Assembly (NCBI GenBank): GCA_963788225.1
Contig: CAWBGI010000002.1
Coordinates: 1,488,001-1,552,000, forward strand
Source of the DNA: Sulfotelmatobacter sp963788225
GTDB lineage: Bacteria; Acidobacteriota; Terriglobia; Terriglobales; Acidobacteriaceae
Direction: 5' to 3'
DNA: 64,000 nucleotides
Shown here: in pieces, positions 26,801 through 34,892 of the stretch
Position numbering within the stretch: position 1 is the stretch's first letter
Layout of the letters: every line of letters begins with the position of its first letter
Translations under genes and position numbers: made by a program
Notes under the pieces: model-generated
The model's input: the letters and a program-made list of their open reading frames with translations, nothing else
The model's database searches: none
Told to the model about the DNA's origin: nothing

Positions 26801-27118
26801 TTGCACCAGCACGGGTTGGAACGTGCCATCCCCGTTGCCGATTGCGACGTCGATTTCAAAATAGGCGCCGGGGTTCTCCATGGTGGCGACATCGAGCTTC
26901 CCGTGGTTCATGAAGTCTCCCACGACACCCGCTTGAACGGGCGAGACGGAACCGCTGACATCGTTGTTTACGAGAAAAGTTGTGGGACCGGGAAAAGCCA
27001 CAGGATAGGTTTGCGCCTGCGCCGCAATCGCGATTCCCGCCCCTGTTACCACGGCGGCGAGCATGGTAAGCGCAAATGCGATGCTGAACTTCTTACCCTG
27101 GAAGCCGATGCAATTCAT
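23852..27118 (-). CDS. Secreted FG-GAP/VCBS repeat protein with ASH and two IPT/TIG domains
   Basis: The 1,088-residue protein has a signal peptide (MNCIGFQGKKFSIAFALTML, continuing to AQAQ) and a strong ribosome site AAGGAG. About a dozen FG-GAP repeats follow to about residue 830, marked by DFNGDGKLDLA-type calcium-binding loops that should fold into beta-propeller blades. An ASH/choice-of-anchor-D domain begins at about PVSVSPLSLNYGFVATGS, and two IPT/TIG domains (NPVPTLTTLSPSS and NPVPTLISISPSS) end the protein. The domain types suggest an extracellular calcium-dependent adhesin or carbohydrate-binding protein. No catalytic domain is visible. Confidence 0.9.
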   Translation of the reverse strand: MNCIGFQGKKFSIAFALTMLAAVVTGAGIAIAAQAQTYPVAFPGPTTFLVNNDVSGSVSPVQAGVVGDFMNHGKLDVATMENPGAYFEIDVAIGNGDGTFQPVLVQNLYSLGQHTHYAMVAGDFNGDGNLDLAVWGISAPNNISEVMIFLGNGNGTFTYSNTYTAPSSSDYAESQTSLVVADFNGDGKLDLAALTQLNGVYIFLGNGDGTFKAAVGYSTVDPLHPNNYAAAGMAVGDLNGDGKPDLAIAQSGGMIVLLNSGTGTFGTATYYDSGITAYQTEQGIAIGDLRNNGKNDVVVTGHGGQVMVYLNQGSGTFAVPTLVTTLGVASWLVTIADINGDKKMDLVVTDFAGEIWTFYGKNTGAFTAGPVYPLQYWETPPSNVVLADFNGDGALDIFKTGDHYLQGQVTLGRGDGTFQTNPAYGWGVTGFGQNLVTADFNGDGFPDVAFSWAHSNYMPAFGVMLGSSHGALGAPTYVTYLSSTCSASYPEWIATADVNADGKADIVATIYNYQNTGCPINEVAVFTGLGTGKFSAPVFYSTGSTAQSYEVFLADVNGDGKPDIIISNGDGTISVLLNKGKGTFGTATLISSVASLSPHDNALAIADFNGDGKLDLAVVSSYPGAYTSVVYVLLGNGDGTFQAPLSSTAAPEYVYTSTLAAGDFNKDGKMDLLVAFYDSYCSTTYHGNAAYAFLEGNGDGYFTAGTPVCVGGDMPIYPVVADLNGDGKLDAFIPMLEQYGTTQGPVVLQGNGDGTFNRIGDFYVGPTGRGAVVADFNGDGMPDIAALNSDTYAVVDYVSFVTVMQNSSQPVSVSPLSLNYGFVATGSNKSLTVVLTNDQATALTIDSTTVGGTDPSEFTATSACGTSLKAGWDCTVTVKFTPTVNQAQSATLSIKDSMGTQTVVLNTNNPVPTLTTLSPSSAMEGSAGFTLTVTGTRFVPTSVVNWAGSARTTTYVSATELTAVINAANVAKAGTYRVTVTNPVPGGGTSAGLNFTVDNPVPTLISISPSSATHGGKAFTLTATGTNYVSTSSIEWNGTKLTTKFVSSTSLTATVSAADIATKGTASVTVFNPTPGGGTTAPLTFTIN

Positions 27119-27453
27119 GATTGTCTCCTTAAGTAATTGAAGGTATGAGGACGCGTGGACCTTGAATAAGGCGCCGAGTGCACCGACATATCGGACGCAA
27201 GGGCTACCGCAATCGCTCTGCGCACGGGCTGACTTTCAACCAAATACGGGTGGTCGTCAATGCTCCAGAGATCACGCGTTGTTGCAACCTAGATCACGCG
27301 CTAACATTTCTGTTTGCAATGAAGTACGCGAAGTTATCGCCTGAAATTTTCCGGCTCGGTACGGCCCAAAGCCGAGATCGAGTGGAACTTTATTGCTCCC
27401 GCCGCTTACTTTGGATGTAAACTTAGGGGTCCTCCCCGGGAAAGAGTCGTCGT
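27119..27453. promoter_or_regulatory. Divergent intergenic region with a 10-bp direct repeat
   Basis: The region separates the FG-GAP gene from the winged-helix regulator gene on the opposite strand and must hold both promoters. AGATCACGCG occurs at 27269-27278 and 27291-27300, a 22-base spacing close to two DNA turns. This is consistent with a site for a tandem-binding OmpR-type regulator. No gene is apparent. Confidence 0.5.
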
Positions 27454-28986
27454 ATGGGCTCTAGTAACGCGTTGCAGAGCGCGCCGGATGCCGTGGTTCT
27501 CTTCGGAGTGTTCGAGGCCGACCTGAGCTCCGGTGACCTGCGCAAGAACGGGGTGAAAATCAGAATTCAGGATTTGCCCTTTCGTGCCCTGAAACTTCTG
27601 CTCCGCCGCCCCAACGAGGTCATCAGTCGCGAAGAATTCCGCCACGAGTTGTGGCCCGACGACGTCTTCGTCGATTTTGACCACGGCATCAGCAGCGCCA
27701 TCCGGCGCCTGCGCGATGCGCTCGGCGACTCTGCCGATAATCCCCTATTTATCGAGACGGTCGACCGCCACGGCTATCGCTGGATCGCCGCGGTGCATGG
27801 CCAGGAGCCTTCCTCGCACGCCGTGCCGCTTCGCCGCGAAGCTGTGGCACCGCCTCCGCCGCCTGTCTCCTTGCGCTGGAAATTCGTCTGGGCGCTTCCG
27901 GTTTTGACTCTGTTGTGTGTGGTGTGGATTTTCCGCCCCGTCTATCGCTCGGCGAAAGCGGAATCGAAGCCGCCGCTCTCGGCTTCATCCCGTGCAGGCC
28001 TGCCGCTTCACGCCGCCAACCGCGAGGCTGAGGAGTTCTACCTCAAAGGGCGTTACTATTGGGAGAAGCGAACGCCCGACAGTCTGAACAAAGCGCTCGA
28101 TTCGTTCACTCAAGCCATCGTCCATGATCCCGGCTACGCGCCCGCCTATGTTGGACTCGCCGATTGCTACAACTTGCTGCGGGAGTACACGTTGATGCCG
28201 GCCTCCGAGGCCTACCCACGCGCCCTGGCCGCGGCGAAAAAAGCTGTTGAACTCGCGCCCCAATCTTCCGAAGCGCACGCTTCTCTGGCCTTTGTCTCCC
28301 ACTTCGGAATGTGGGACGCCATCACCGCCGATCGCGAATTCCGGCGCGCGCTTGATCTCGATCCCAACAACGCCCGCGCCCATCACTGGTACGCAACTTA
28401 TCTCGCCAGCCGCCGCCGTTTCCCCGAGGCCTTGGCGGAGATCGATCGCGCCCAGGCGCTTCAGCCATCCTCGAAATCCGTGCTGGCCGATAAGGGTTCC
28501 ATTCTTTTCGACGCCGGCCGTCTGCCCGAGGCCATCACCCTGCTGAAGCAGATGGAAGATAGCGAGCCCGACTTTGTTTCTCCCCACCGCTACCTCGGGC
28601 TCATCTACCTGCAGACGGGCGACTATCCTCATTACCTTGCGGAAGCCCGCAGAGAAGCTGTCCTGATGCGCGATAGCTCAGCCCTCGCCGTGGTGGAAGC
28701 AACCGAAAAGGGTTTCGCCAGCGGAGGCGGAGTAGGCCTGCTGCAGGCTCTTCGCCAGCAGCAAATCAGGCTCTATGGGCGCGGCCTGGCATCGCCCTAC
28801 TTCCTGGCGGCCACGTGCTCGCTCCTGGGGAACAAGCAAGAGGCTCTGCACTACCTGAAGATTGCCTACGACCAGCATGCCCAGGACCTGCCCTATCTCG
28901 CCACCAATCATGCTTTTGAGAATCTGCGCAATGAGCCCGCCTTCCAGCAGTTGCTCGCTGCCCTGGACTTGCCGCCACTTCCCTGA
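27454..28986 (+). CDS. Transmembrane OmpR/CadC-type winged-helix regulator with TPR sensor domain
   Basis: The 510-residue protein starts with a winged-helix DNA-binding domain at about residues 15-110 (VLFGVFEADLSSGDLRKNG, ISREEFRHELWPDDVFVDFDHG, IETVDRHGYRWIA). A single membrane helix follows at about 145-165 (KFVWALPVLTLLCVVWIF). The outer part, from about 185 to the end, consists of TPR-like helices with FYLKGRYYWEKRTPDSLNKAL and similar repeats. This is the CadC/ToxR layout common in Acidobacteriota: signal outside, DNA binding inside. Targets are unknown. The divergently arranged FG-GAP gene is an obvious candidate. Confidence 0.9.
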   Translation: MGSSNALQSAPDAVVLFGVFEADLSSGDLRKNGVKIRIQDLPFRALKLLLRRPNEVISREEFRHELWPDDVFVDFDHGISSAIRRLRDALGDSADNPLFIETVDRHGYRWIAAVHGQEPSSHAVPLRREAVAPPPPPVSLRWKFVWALPVLTLLCVVWIFRPVYRSAKAESKPPLSASSRAGLPLHAANREAEEFYLKGRYYWEKRTPDSLNKALDSFTQAIVHDPGYAPAYVGLADCYNLLREYTLMPASEAYPRALAAAKKAVELAPQSSEAHASLAFVSHFGMWDAITADREFRRALDLDPNNARAHHWYATYLASRRRFPEALAEIDRAQALQPSSKSVLADKGSILFDAGRLPEAITLLKQMEDSEPDFVSPHRYLGLIYLQTGDYPHYLAEARREAVLMRDSSALAVVEATEKGFASGGGVGLLQALRQQQIRLYGRGLASPYFLAATCSLLGNKQEALHYLKIAYDQHAQDLPYLATNHAFENLRNEPAFQQLLAALDLPPLP

Positions 28987-29135
28987 GGTGAGGTGCGGAA
29001 AAATCCTGAGTCGAGAAGGGTTCGGGAAGGCCACGAATTCTAGTCTGTCCTGAGCAAGCGAAGCGCGCCGAAGGATGCGTTACGTTCGAAGTGAGGCCGC
29101 ACTTCAGTGCCTGAGGTGCGCGTCTCGGCATCTGC

Positions 29136-29762
29136 TCAGAGCCTGATCCTCCGCAAAGCCTCCTCCACCGGATCATCCACCACCGCTTCCACCAGACCAA
29201 TCGCCAATGCCCGCTGCGCGCTGATCTTCTCCGCCGCCACGAATATTTCCAGCGCAACGCCCTTGCCGACGATCCGCGGCAAGCGTTGCGTCCCTCCCCA
29301 TCCCGTAATCAATCCCAAAGCCGCGCCGCGATGTCCAAAGACGGTATGAGGCGACGCAATCCGCCGGTGGCAGGCCAGAGCCAAATCCAACCCGCCACCC
29401 ATGCAATATCCCGAAACCGCGGCATACACAGGCGCAGGGAACCGTTCGATGGAATCCATCAGCGCCTGCCCCATCTTGGAGAACTCATAAGCCGAGGGCC
29501 CATCCAGCGCCGCAATCTCCCCCAGTTCCGCCCCAGCGGAGAAAAACCTCGAGTTCCCCCTGATCACCAAAGGTCGCGCCTCAGCACTCAGTTTCTCCGC
29601 GATCGCTACGAGAGCCAACATACACTCCCGCGACAGCCGGTTCGTCCCATCGGCGGAGTGCAGGCGCAACAAGAATCCACCTGCAACTTCCTGTAGCGAG
29701 AAGAATGGAGAAAGCTCACGCTTGCCCGGTTGTGCGCCAAAGTCAACACCTTCTTTTCCCAT
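29136..29762 (-). CDS. Enoyl-CoA hydratase/isomerase family protein
   Basis: The 208-residue protein has the crotonase core: FFSAGAELGEIAAL, AVSGYCMGGGLDLALACHRR with the oxyanion glycines, and GHRGAALGLITGWGGTQRLPR. The start at 29762 (MGKEGVDFG) leaves 43 bases to the divergent FG-GAP gene. A longer frame upstream would overlap that gene and encodes nothing family-like. It is shorter than usual (about 255), lacking the C-terminal helical cap, so its oligomeric state and specificity may differ. The substrate is unknown. Confidence 0.85.
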   Translation of the reverse strand: MGKEGVDFGAQPGKRELSPFFSLQEVAGGFLLRLHSADGTNRLSRECMLALVAIAEKLSAEARPLVIRGNSRFFSAGAELGEIAALDGPSAYEFSKMGQALMDSIERFPAPVYAAVSGYCMGGGLDLALACHRRIASPHTVFGHRGAALGLITGWGGTQRLPRIVGKGVALEIFVAAEKISAQRALAIGLVEAVVDDPVEEALRRIRL

Positions 29763-29805
29763 TCTGGGAATGATAGACTCACGGGCAACAGTGCGGGGGA
29801 CTCCC

Positions 29806-32094
29806 ATGAAGTCCATGTTCAGAATGGCCGCTGTGGTGATGACCATCCTGCTGGCGATGTGCGCGGGCGCGGCCGGGCAAACCAATGCAGTTCCTTTCGT
29901 CAATCAGCCGTTAATTCCAGCAAGCATTGCGCCGGGGAGCAAAGCGTTCACGTTGACCGTGAACGGAACTGGATTCGCTTCGTCAGCGGTAGTGAACTGG
30001 AACGGGGTGCCGCAATTGACGGAGGTGATTTCGAACCGCCAACTGACGGCGTCAATCGGCGCCTCGGATGTGGCTACGGCAAGAACCGCTTCGATCACGG
30101 TGACCAATTCAGCGCCGGGAGGCGGAACCTCCAATGTAGTGTTCTTCCCGGTTACCGAAAGTTCTTCGTCCATAGGCATGGCCATCACCCAGGCTTTTCC
30201 GAACGCCACCGCTGTCGCGGCAGGAGACTTCAATAACGACGGCAAGCTGGACGTCGCCTGGGTTGCCAACAACACGCTGTATGCCTCACTGGGAAATGGA
30301 AAAGGTGGTTTTGGGGCGCCAATCTCGAGCGGAACAGCTACCGGAATGAAGCAGATGGTCACCGGGGACTTTAACGGCGACGGGAAGCTGGACCTGGCGA
30401 GCATTGGAAGCGGAAGTCTTCGTGTGTTTCTCGGTAACGGCGACGGCACCTTCACGCAGAGCTATAACCAAACCGTATTCGACGGCGGGATTGAGGGTTT
30501 AGCCACTGCCGATTTCAATCAGGACGGACATCTCGATATCTACGTCGGCGGCTGGGAAACCGGACCGATGTTTTTCGATATTTACCTCGGGAACGGCGAT
30601 GGAACCTTTAATTATAGCGGGGAGTACCAGACCGGGGGCTACCCGGTGTGGGGAATCTACCCCGGGATTCCGGCCGTCGGGGACTTCAATGGAGACGGCT
30701 ACCTCGATTTGGCGGTTGCGGGGGATGCGGAGGGAGGCGGCACTTCGGTGCAGATATGGTTGGGCAGCTCCTCCGGAATCTTTACTGAACTTGGGACGGT
30801 AACGGATGCGTACGGCGTCAACCTTGCAGCCGCCGATGTGAACGGTGACGGGAAGTTGGATTTGATCACTGACATGGGCTGCGTTCTCATTGGGAACGGC
30901 GACGGAACCTTTGGCCCGTGCACCAATGGCTTGTCATATTCGGGCGAAATTGCAGGCATAGGTGACTTCACCGGCGACGGGGACCTGGACGTGGTCACCG
31001 GTAGCTCGGTGATTGCGATGAACTTGGGCGCGGGTAACGGCACGTTCCCGAATGATTTCACTTTCGCTGTGGCAAGCGGGTTGGGCGGCATAGGCGACTT
31101 CAACAACGACGGCAAACTCGACGTAGTCTCGTCCACCGGATACGTCCTCCTCCAAACCACAGTAGACCTCACGCCAATCAGCCTTGCGTTCGGCAGCGAG
31201 AACATTGGAACGAAGAGCGCGCCACAGACGGCGACGCTAAGCAACGTAGGAACTTCCTCACTGACCATCAACAGCATAAGCATCACTGGGACCGGTTCAG
31301 GCAGTTTTTCCCAGACCAACGGTTGCGGATCGAGTCTGGCAGCGGGGGCTAGTTGCACAATTTCGGTGACCTTCGACCCCAAGTCGGCAGGCACATTTAC
31401 GCCTTCGCTGACGGTGAACTACGTAGGCACTGCAAGCCCGCAGAAAGTAACGTTGAGCGGCACGGGCCTGGCGCTTCCCACAGTGAGTTTGCTGCCCACC
31501 AGTCTTAAATTTGCCACGCAAGTGGTGGGAACCGCGAGTGCCGCGCAGACGGCAATCCTCACCAACACCGGCGGCCAGTCGGTGACAATATCGAGTATCA
31601 CCATCTCAGGCGCATTCAGCCAAACCAATAATTGTCCTTCAAGTCTTGGAGTGAGCGGGAGCTGCCAGATCCAGGTGGTATTCAAGCCCACGGCGGCCGG
31701 CACTGCCAGCGGGACGCTCTCGGTAACCGACAACGCCACCAAGAGTCCGCAGAAAGTGTCGCTAAGCGGTACCGGGACGGACCTTAGTTTCTCGCCACTG
31801 GAAATCAACTTTGGAGATCAGAAAGTAGGAACGTCAAGCGCCTCGGCTCCCGTGACGGTGTCCAACGCAGGCGCGGTTGCGGTGACCATCACTGCGATCA
31901 GCATCACGGGAACCAACCCAGGCGACTTTTCTCAGACCAACAACTGCGGCAAGAGCCTCAACGGCAACAGCAGTTGCACCATCAACGTGACCTTTAAGCC
32001 CACAGCGACGGGAACGCGCTCGGCATCGGTCACGCTAACGGACACAGGAGGCGGGAGCCCGCAGAGCGTGCCCCTATCAGGAACGGGGACGTAA
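29806..32094 (+). CDS. Secreted FG-GAP repeat protein with three ASH (choice-of-anchor-D) domains
   Basis: The start at 29806 gives a 762-residue protein with a signal peptide (MKSMFRMAAVVMTILLAMCA, then GAAGQ). An IPT/TIG-like domain follows at residues ~28-120, then about six FG-GAP repeats with DFNGDGKLDLA and DFNNDGKLDV loops to about residue 440. Three successive ASH domains follow, each with a SLxF...G, a two-Cys cluster (NGCGSSLAAGASCTI; NNCPSSLGVSGSCQI; NNCGKSLNGNSSCTI) and a SGTG end. The repeat architecture mirrors the 1,088-residue protein upstream, and both are likely surface proteins. There is no catalytic motif. Confidence 0.9.
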   Translation: MKSMFRMAAVVMTILLAMCAGAAGQTNAVPFVNQPLIPASIAPGSKAFTLTVNGTGFASSAVVNWNGVPQLTEVISNRQLTASIGASDVATARTASITVTNSAPGGGTSNVVFFPVTESSSSIGMAITQAFPNATAVAAGDFNNDGKLDVAWVANNTLYASLGNGKGGFGAPISSGTATGMKQMVTGDFNGDGKLDLASIGSGSLRVFLGNGDGTFTQSYNQTVFDGGIEGLATADFNQDGHLDIYVGGWETGPMFFDIYLGNGDGTFNYSGEYQTGGYPVWGIYPGIPAVGDFNGDGYLDLAVAGDAEGGGTSVQIWLGSSSGIFTELGTVTDAYGVNLAAADVNGDGKLDLITDMGCVLIGNGDGTFGPCTNGLSYSGEIAGIGDFTGDGDLDVVTGSSVIAMNLGAGNGTFPNDFTFAVASGLGGIGDFNNDGKLDVVSSTGYVLLQTTVDLTPISLAFGSENIGTKSAPQTATLSNVGTSSLTINSISITGTGSGSFSQTNGCGSSLAAGASCTISVTFDPKSAGTFTPSLTVNYVGTASPQKVTLSGTGLALPTVSLLPTSLKFATQVVGTASAAQTAILTNTGGQSVTISSITISGAFSQTNNCPSSLGVSGSCQIQVVFKPTAAGTASGTLSVTDNATKSPQKVSLSGTGTDLSFSPLEINFGDQKVGTSSASAPVTVSNAGAVAVTITAISITGTNPGDFSQTNNCGKSLNGNSSCTINVTFKPTATGTRSASVTLTDTGGGSPQSVPLSGTGT

Positions 32095-32569
32095 AGGGGC
32101 GGGGGCTGGCCGACCTTTGATTTTTTTGAAGCTGATACCACCACAATGAGGCTGCCGCACCTTTCGCGGTTTTCGAAGGAGCCTGCCCTGAGCTTGGTCG
32201 AAGGGTGCGGATTCGTCCGCCCGACGCTAGAGGGTTTCCCACAGCCTTCCACAGCCAAACCATGTGACATCTGACCTTGCGGTCATACCACTTTTTTTGA
32301 AACAGTGGTAGGTAGCGCCAAAACGACTTAAACCCCGCCCAGTCGGGCACCCTAAGTCCTTGGTTTCAAAGATTTTAGTATCTAAGTTCTTTGACATCTA
32401 GATTTTGCAGGCCAAAACATGCCTAACTCCATGATTCCCAAGATTTGGGGGGAGGGGGGAAGGGGGGGTACCCTATGGCAAAGTAGTAAACTCGCGGTGC
32501 CAACCCGAAACTCTGGCGGGGATATATTTTTCGCGGAGGAATTCACCAGGCTTGAAATAAGATCGTAGG
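32095..32569. other. Intergenic stretch with dispersed-repeat fragments and G-runs
   Basis: No gene is supported. A fragment like the widespread CTGAGCTTGGTCGAAGG dispersed element lies at about 32186-32202, and a related TGTCCTGAGC...GAAGGATG fragment at about 29044-29075. Three G-runs of 6, 6 and 7 bases lie at 32447-32452, 32454-32459 and 32462-32468. The end of this region is close to the stop of the minus-strand gene. Confidence 0.65.
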
Positions 32570-33301
32570 TTAAGCTTTCCACTCTATCCACTCCCCCAGC
32601 CGGCAGCCATCTTCCTCCAGCAAAAAACTTCCCACGCCAAAACATTCCCCGAAGATGCGATGTGACTCCTCATCGCGCGCGGCGCGTGAAATCCATTGCT
32701 TGCCCACCTGGTACTGCGAGGCGGTGAACCATTTCTGCGGCAGCACTTCCACCAGCCCAGCCTGCAGATAGAGCACGAAGAGCGCGAACGCCGGCTCGTC
32801 ATTCGACATCGCCTTGTAGCTGGTAGGCACGATCAACTCGTCCACCGTCGCCAGTTCCGCAGGCACTTCGATCTTGTGCAGGCCCGGGCTCAACGCGAGC
32901 GGCACCTCAAACTCCGCGACCGGCGCGGTCTTGGCGTAGATGCGATCAGAGGATTGCTTGAACCATCCGGCAATCTCAGCCAGATCGAATGCCCCGAGTT
33001 GATCAGGATCGAAAGCAACAACACGAATGTTGCGCCCCTCCGGACACCATATCCCGAGGTGATGTGGCGGCACAAGCAACGGCCGGCAGTAAGTATTCAG
33101 CGCCAGCCGCGGCTTCTCCGGTTCCTGCTCCAGCGCCAGCGTAACAACGTATGCGACCGCGCCCTGATCGCCGTGATGAGTCCAGAAGAAACGTTGACCT
33201 GACAACGACTGGAATGCAGGGAAGGTTTTCCAATACCAGGGCGCAGGGCCAACAGTGCGCTCTAGCTGCTGGCGAATGCTGGCTAAATTTGGAGTGAGCA
33301 T
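32570..33301 (-). CDS. Hypothetical protein, 243 residues
   Basis: I do not recognise the family. The protein is soluble, with aromatic-rich stretches (PWYWKTFPAF, RFFWTHHGDQGAVAY), a repeated beta-like texture and an acidic C terminus (ARDEESHRIFGECFGVG). There is no signal peptide or membrane span. Codon use and length look like a real gene. It starts about 118 bases downstream of the B12-binding mutase subunit on the same strand, so they may share a transcript, but that is only a positional inference. Confidence 0.6.
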   Translation of the reverse strand: MLTPNLASIRQQLERTVGPAPWYWKTFPAFQSLSGQRFFWTHHGDQGAVAYVVTLALEQEPEKPRLALNTYCRPLLVPPHHLGIWCPEGRNIRVVAFDPDQLGAFDLAEIAGWFKQSSDRIYAKTAPVAEFEVPLALSPGLHKIEVPAELATVDELIVPTSYKAMSNDEPAFALFVLYLQAGLVEVLPQKWFTASQYQVGKQWISRAARDEESHRIFGECFGVGSFLLEEDGCRLGEWIEWKA

Positions 33302-33419
33302 GAAAGGAATCGAGTCGAAGGAATTGAGTCAAAGGAATTGAGCCATTGTGCGATCGGGCGATTTGGTGATTGAAAATCTCAGGACGAACAATCGCACAAT
33401 AACCCGATCGCCCAATCGC

Positions 33420-33836
33420 TCAATCAGCGGGAACGCCCGCGCACTTCACATTCGCGCGGATGAACTTCACGATGTCATCCATCGCAGTGCCCGGCTGAAA
33501 GATCGCGGCCACGCCCAATTTCTTGAGAGCGCCGATATCTTGATCGGGAATGATTCCGCCGACGAGCACCAGAACGTCATCCATCTTATTTTGCTTGAGC
33601 AGATCCATCACGCGCGGCACGATGGCGTTGTGCGCGCCCGACAGAATCGAGAGGCCAATCACCTGCACGTCTTCCTGCAGCGCCGCGCTGACAATCATTT
33701 CCGGAGTCTGCCGCAGCCCGGTGTAAATCACTTCCATGCCGGCATCGCGCAGCGCGCGCGCAATCACTTTTGCGCCGCGATCATGCCCGTCGAGCCCGGG
33801 CTTCGCCACCAGCACGCGAATCTTGAAATCGGCCAT
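33420..33836 (-). CDS. Methylmalonyl-CoA mutase small subunit, cobalamin-binding domain
   Basis: The 139-residue protein is a stand-alone B12-binding domain of the mutase alpha C-terminal type. It begins IRVLVAKPGLDGHDRGAKVIA, whose His in DGHDRG is the cobalt ligand, followed by VIGLSILSGAHN and VLVGGIIPDQD. In many bacteria this domain is fused to the large subunit. Here it is separate, with the catalytic subunit 6.5 kb away at 40387-42186. It would assemble with that subunit to interconvert methylmalonyl-CoA and succinyl-CoA, or a related isomerisation. An ATG two codons upstream (33842) is also possible. Confidence 0.92.
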   Translation of the reverse strand: MADFKIRVLVAKPGLDGHDRGAKVIARALRDAGMEVIYTGLRQTPEMIVSAALQEDVQVIGLSILSGAHNAIVPRVMDLLKQNKMDDVLVLVGGIIPDQDIGALKKLGVAAIFQPGTAMDDIVKFIRANVKCAGVPAD

Positions 33837-33980
33837 CACCATTCATTTAACCACAGAACAGGAGCGAGGTTTCAAAGTTTCAGGGGTTCAAGGTTGCAAT
33901 GTAAATGCGCCGAAGCCGTTCTCGACCGCGCCACTGTAACGCTCCGCAACCTTGAAACTTTGCGACCTTGGAACTGGCGT

Positions 33981-34652
33981 CTAGAGAGTTTTCGTGTCTA
34001 GGCTCTGCCACAAATACCAGCAGGCCACGCTGCGATAAGGTTCCCAGCGCTTTGCGATCTTCTCCATCTGCTCTGGCGTTGGCAGCTTGATCTTTATCTT
34101 GCGGCCTTTCTTCGCAGTTGCAGATTTCTTCGCGGCCTTTGTGCGCTGCACGTTACGTTGAACATCGAGATAGTGCTTGTACATCGCCATGCGCACGCCG
34201 AAGTCGCCGGTCGGCAGCACGTTCTCGCGCTTCAGCGTGAACATGAGAAACATGTGCGCGGTCCAGACGCCGATGCCTTTCACCTGCGTGAGATGCTCAA
34301 TGACTTCTGCATCCGGCAAGTCGGGCAGTCGCGAGAAGTCGAGCAGTCCGCTCGAAGTTTTTTCCGCAAGATCCTTCAAGTACGTCGATTTCTGTTTCGA
34401 CAATCCCGCGCCGCGCATCTGTTCGTCGCTCAGCTTGAGGATGCCTTCCGGTGTGAGCGGCTCTCCCGCCAGCGCCGCAAAGCGCCTGAAGATGGTCTCT
34501 GCCGCCTTGCCGTTCAGTTGCTGATAGACGATCGCTTCCGCCAGGCTGTGAAACTCGGGCGGCGTAAACCGCATGCGGCACGGGCCAATGCGCGCGATGA
34601 TCGCCCGCATGATTGGATCGGATTTCTTGAGATGATCCACGGCTCTTCGCAT
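33981..34652 (-). CDS. DNA-3-methyladenine glycosylase II family (AlkA-like HhH-GPD)
   Basis: The 223-residue protein has the helix-hairpin-helix motif VKGIGVWTAHMFLMF at about residues 115-130 and the catalytic Asp in LPTGDFGVRMA just after it. FHSLAEAIVYQQLNGKAA is the conserved first helix block. It removes alkylated bases in base excision repair. A Lys-rich segment (KAAKKSATAKKGRKIKIK) near residue 170 replaces part of the usual loop. The start at 34652 is chosen because the extra upstream frame is not protein-like. Confidence 0.9.
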   Translation of the reverse strand: MRRAVDHLKKSDPIMRAIIARIGPCRMRFTPPEFHSLAEAIVYQQLNGKAAETIFRRFAALAGEPLTPEGILKLSDEQMRGAGLSKQKSTYLKDLAEKTSSGLLDFSRLPDLPDAEVIEHLTQVKGIGVWTAHMFLMFTLKRENVLPTGDFGVRMAMYKHYLDVQRNVQRTKAAKKSATAKKGRKIKIKLPTPEQMEKIAKRWEPYRSVACWYLWQSLDTKTL

Positions 34653-34892
34653 GGGTATATCTTTATCACAAAATGGCCAGCGTGTTGGCGAACAAAACAC
34701 GAATATCAGTAATGAGTTGGTTTCCCCGCGGCCGACCATCCGGGGTAAATTCGCTTCAAATTCAATCGAGACACAACTTTCCTTTCTGCCCTTGCCTGTT
34801 GTTATTAACTGTGGTTAACTAATGGGGATAATCTCCGGTTAATGGACCGGCGCTGGGGATCATTTCGCTTTTGGGGCAAATGGTGAGGAATC

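Noticed and set aside
27119..27453. A tRNA or small RNA in the 335-base gap
   Set aside because: No cloverleaf with the T-arm GTTCRA box could be drawn, and no conserved RNA motif was evident.
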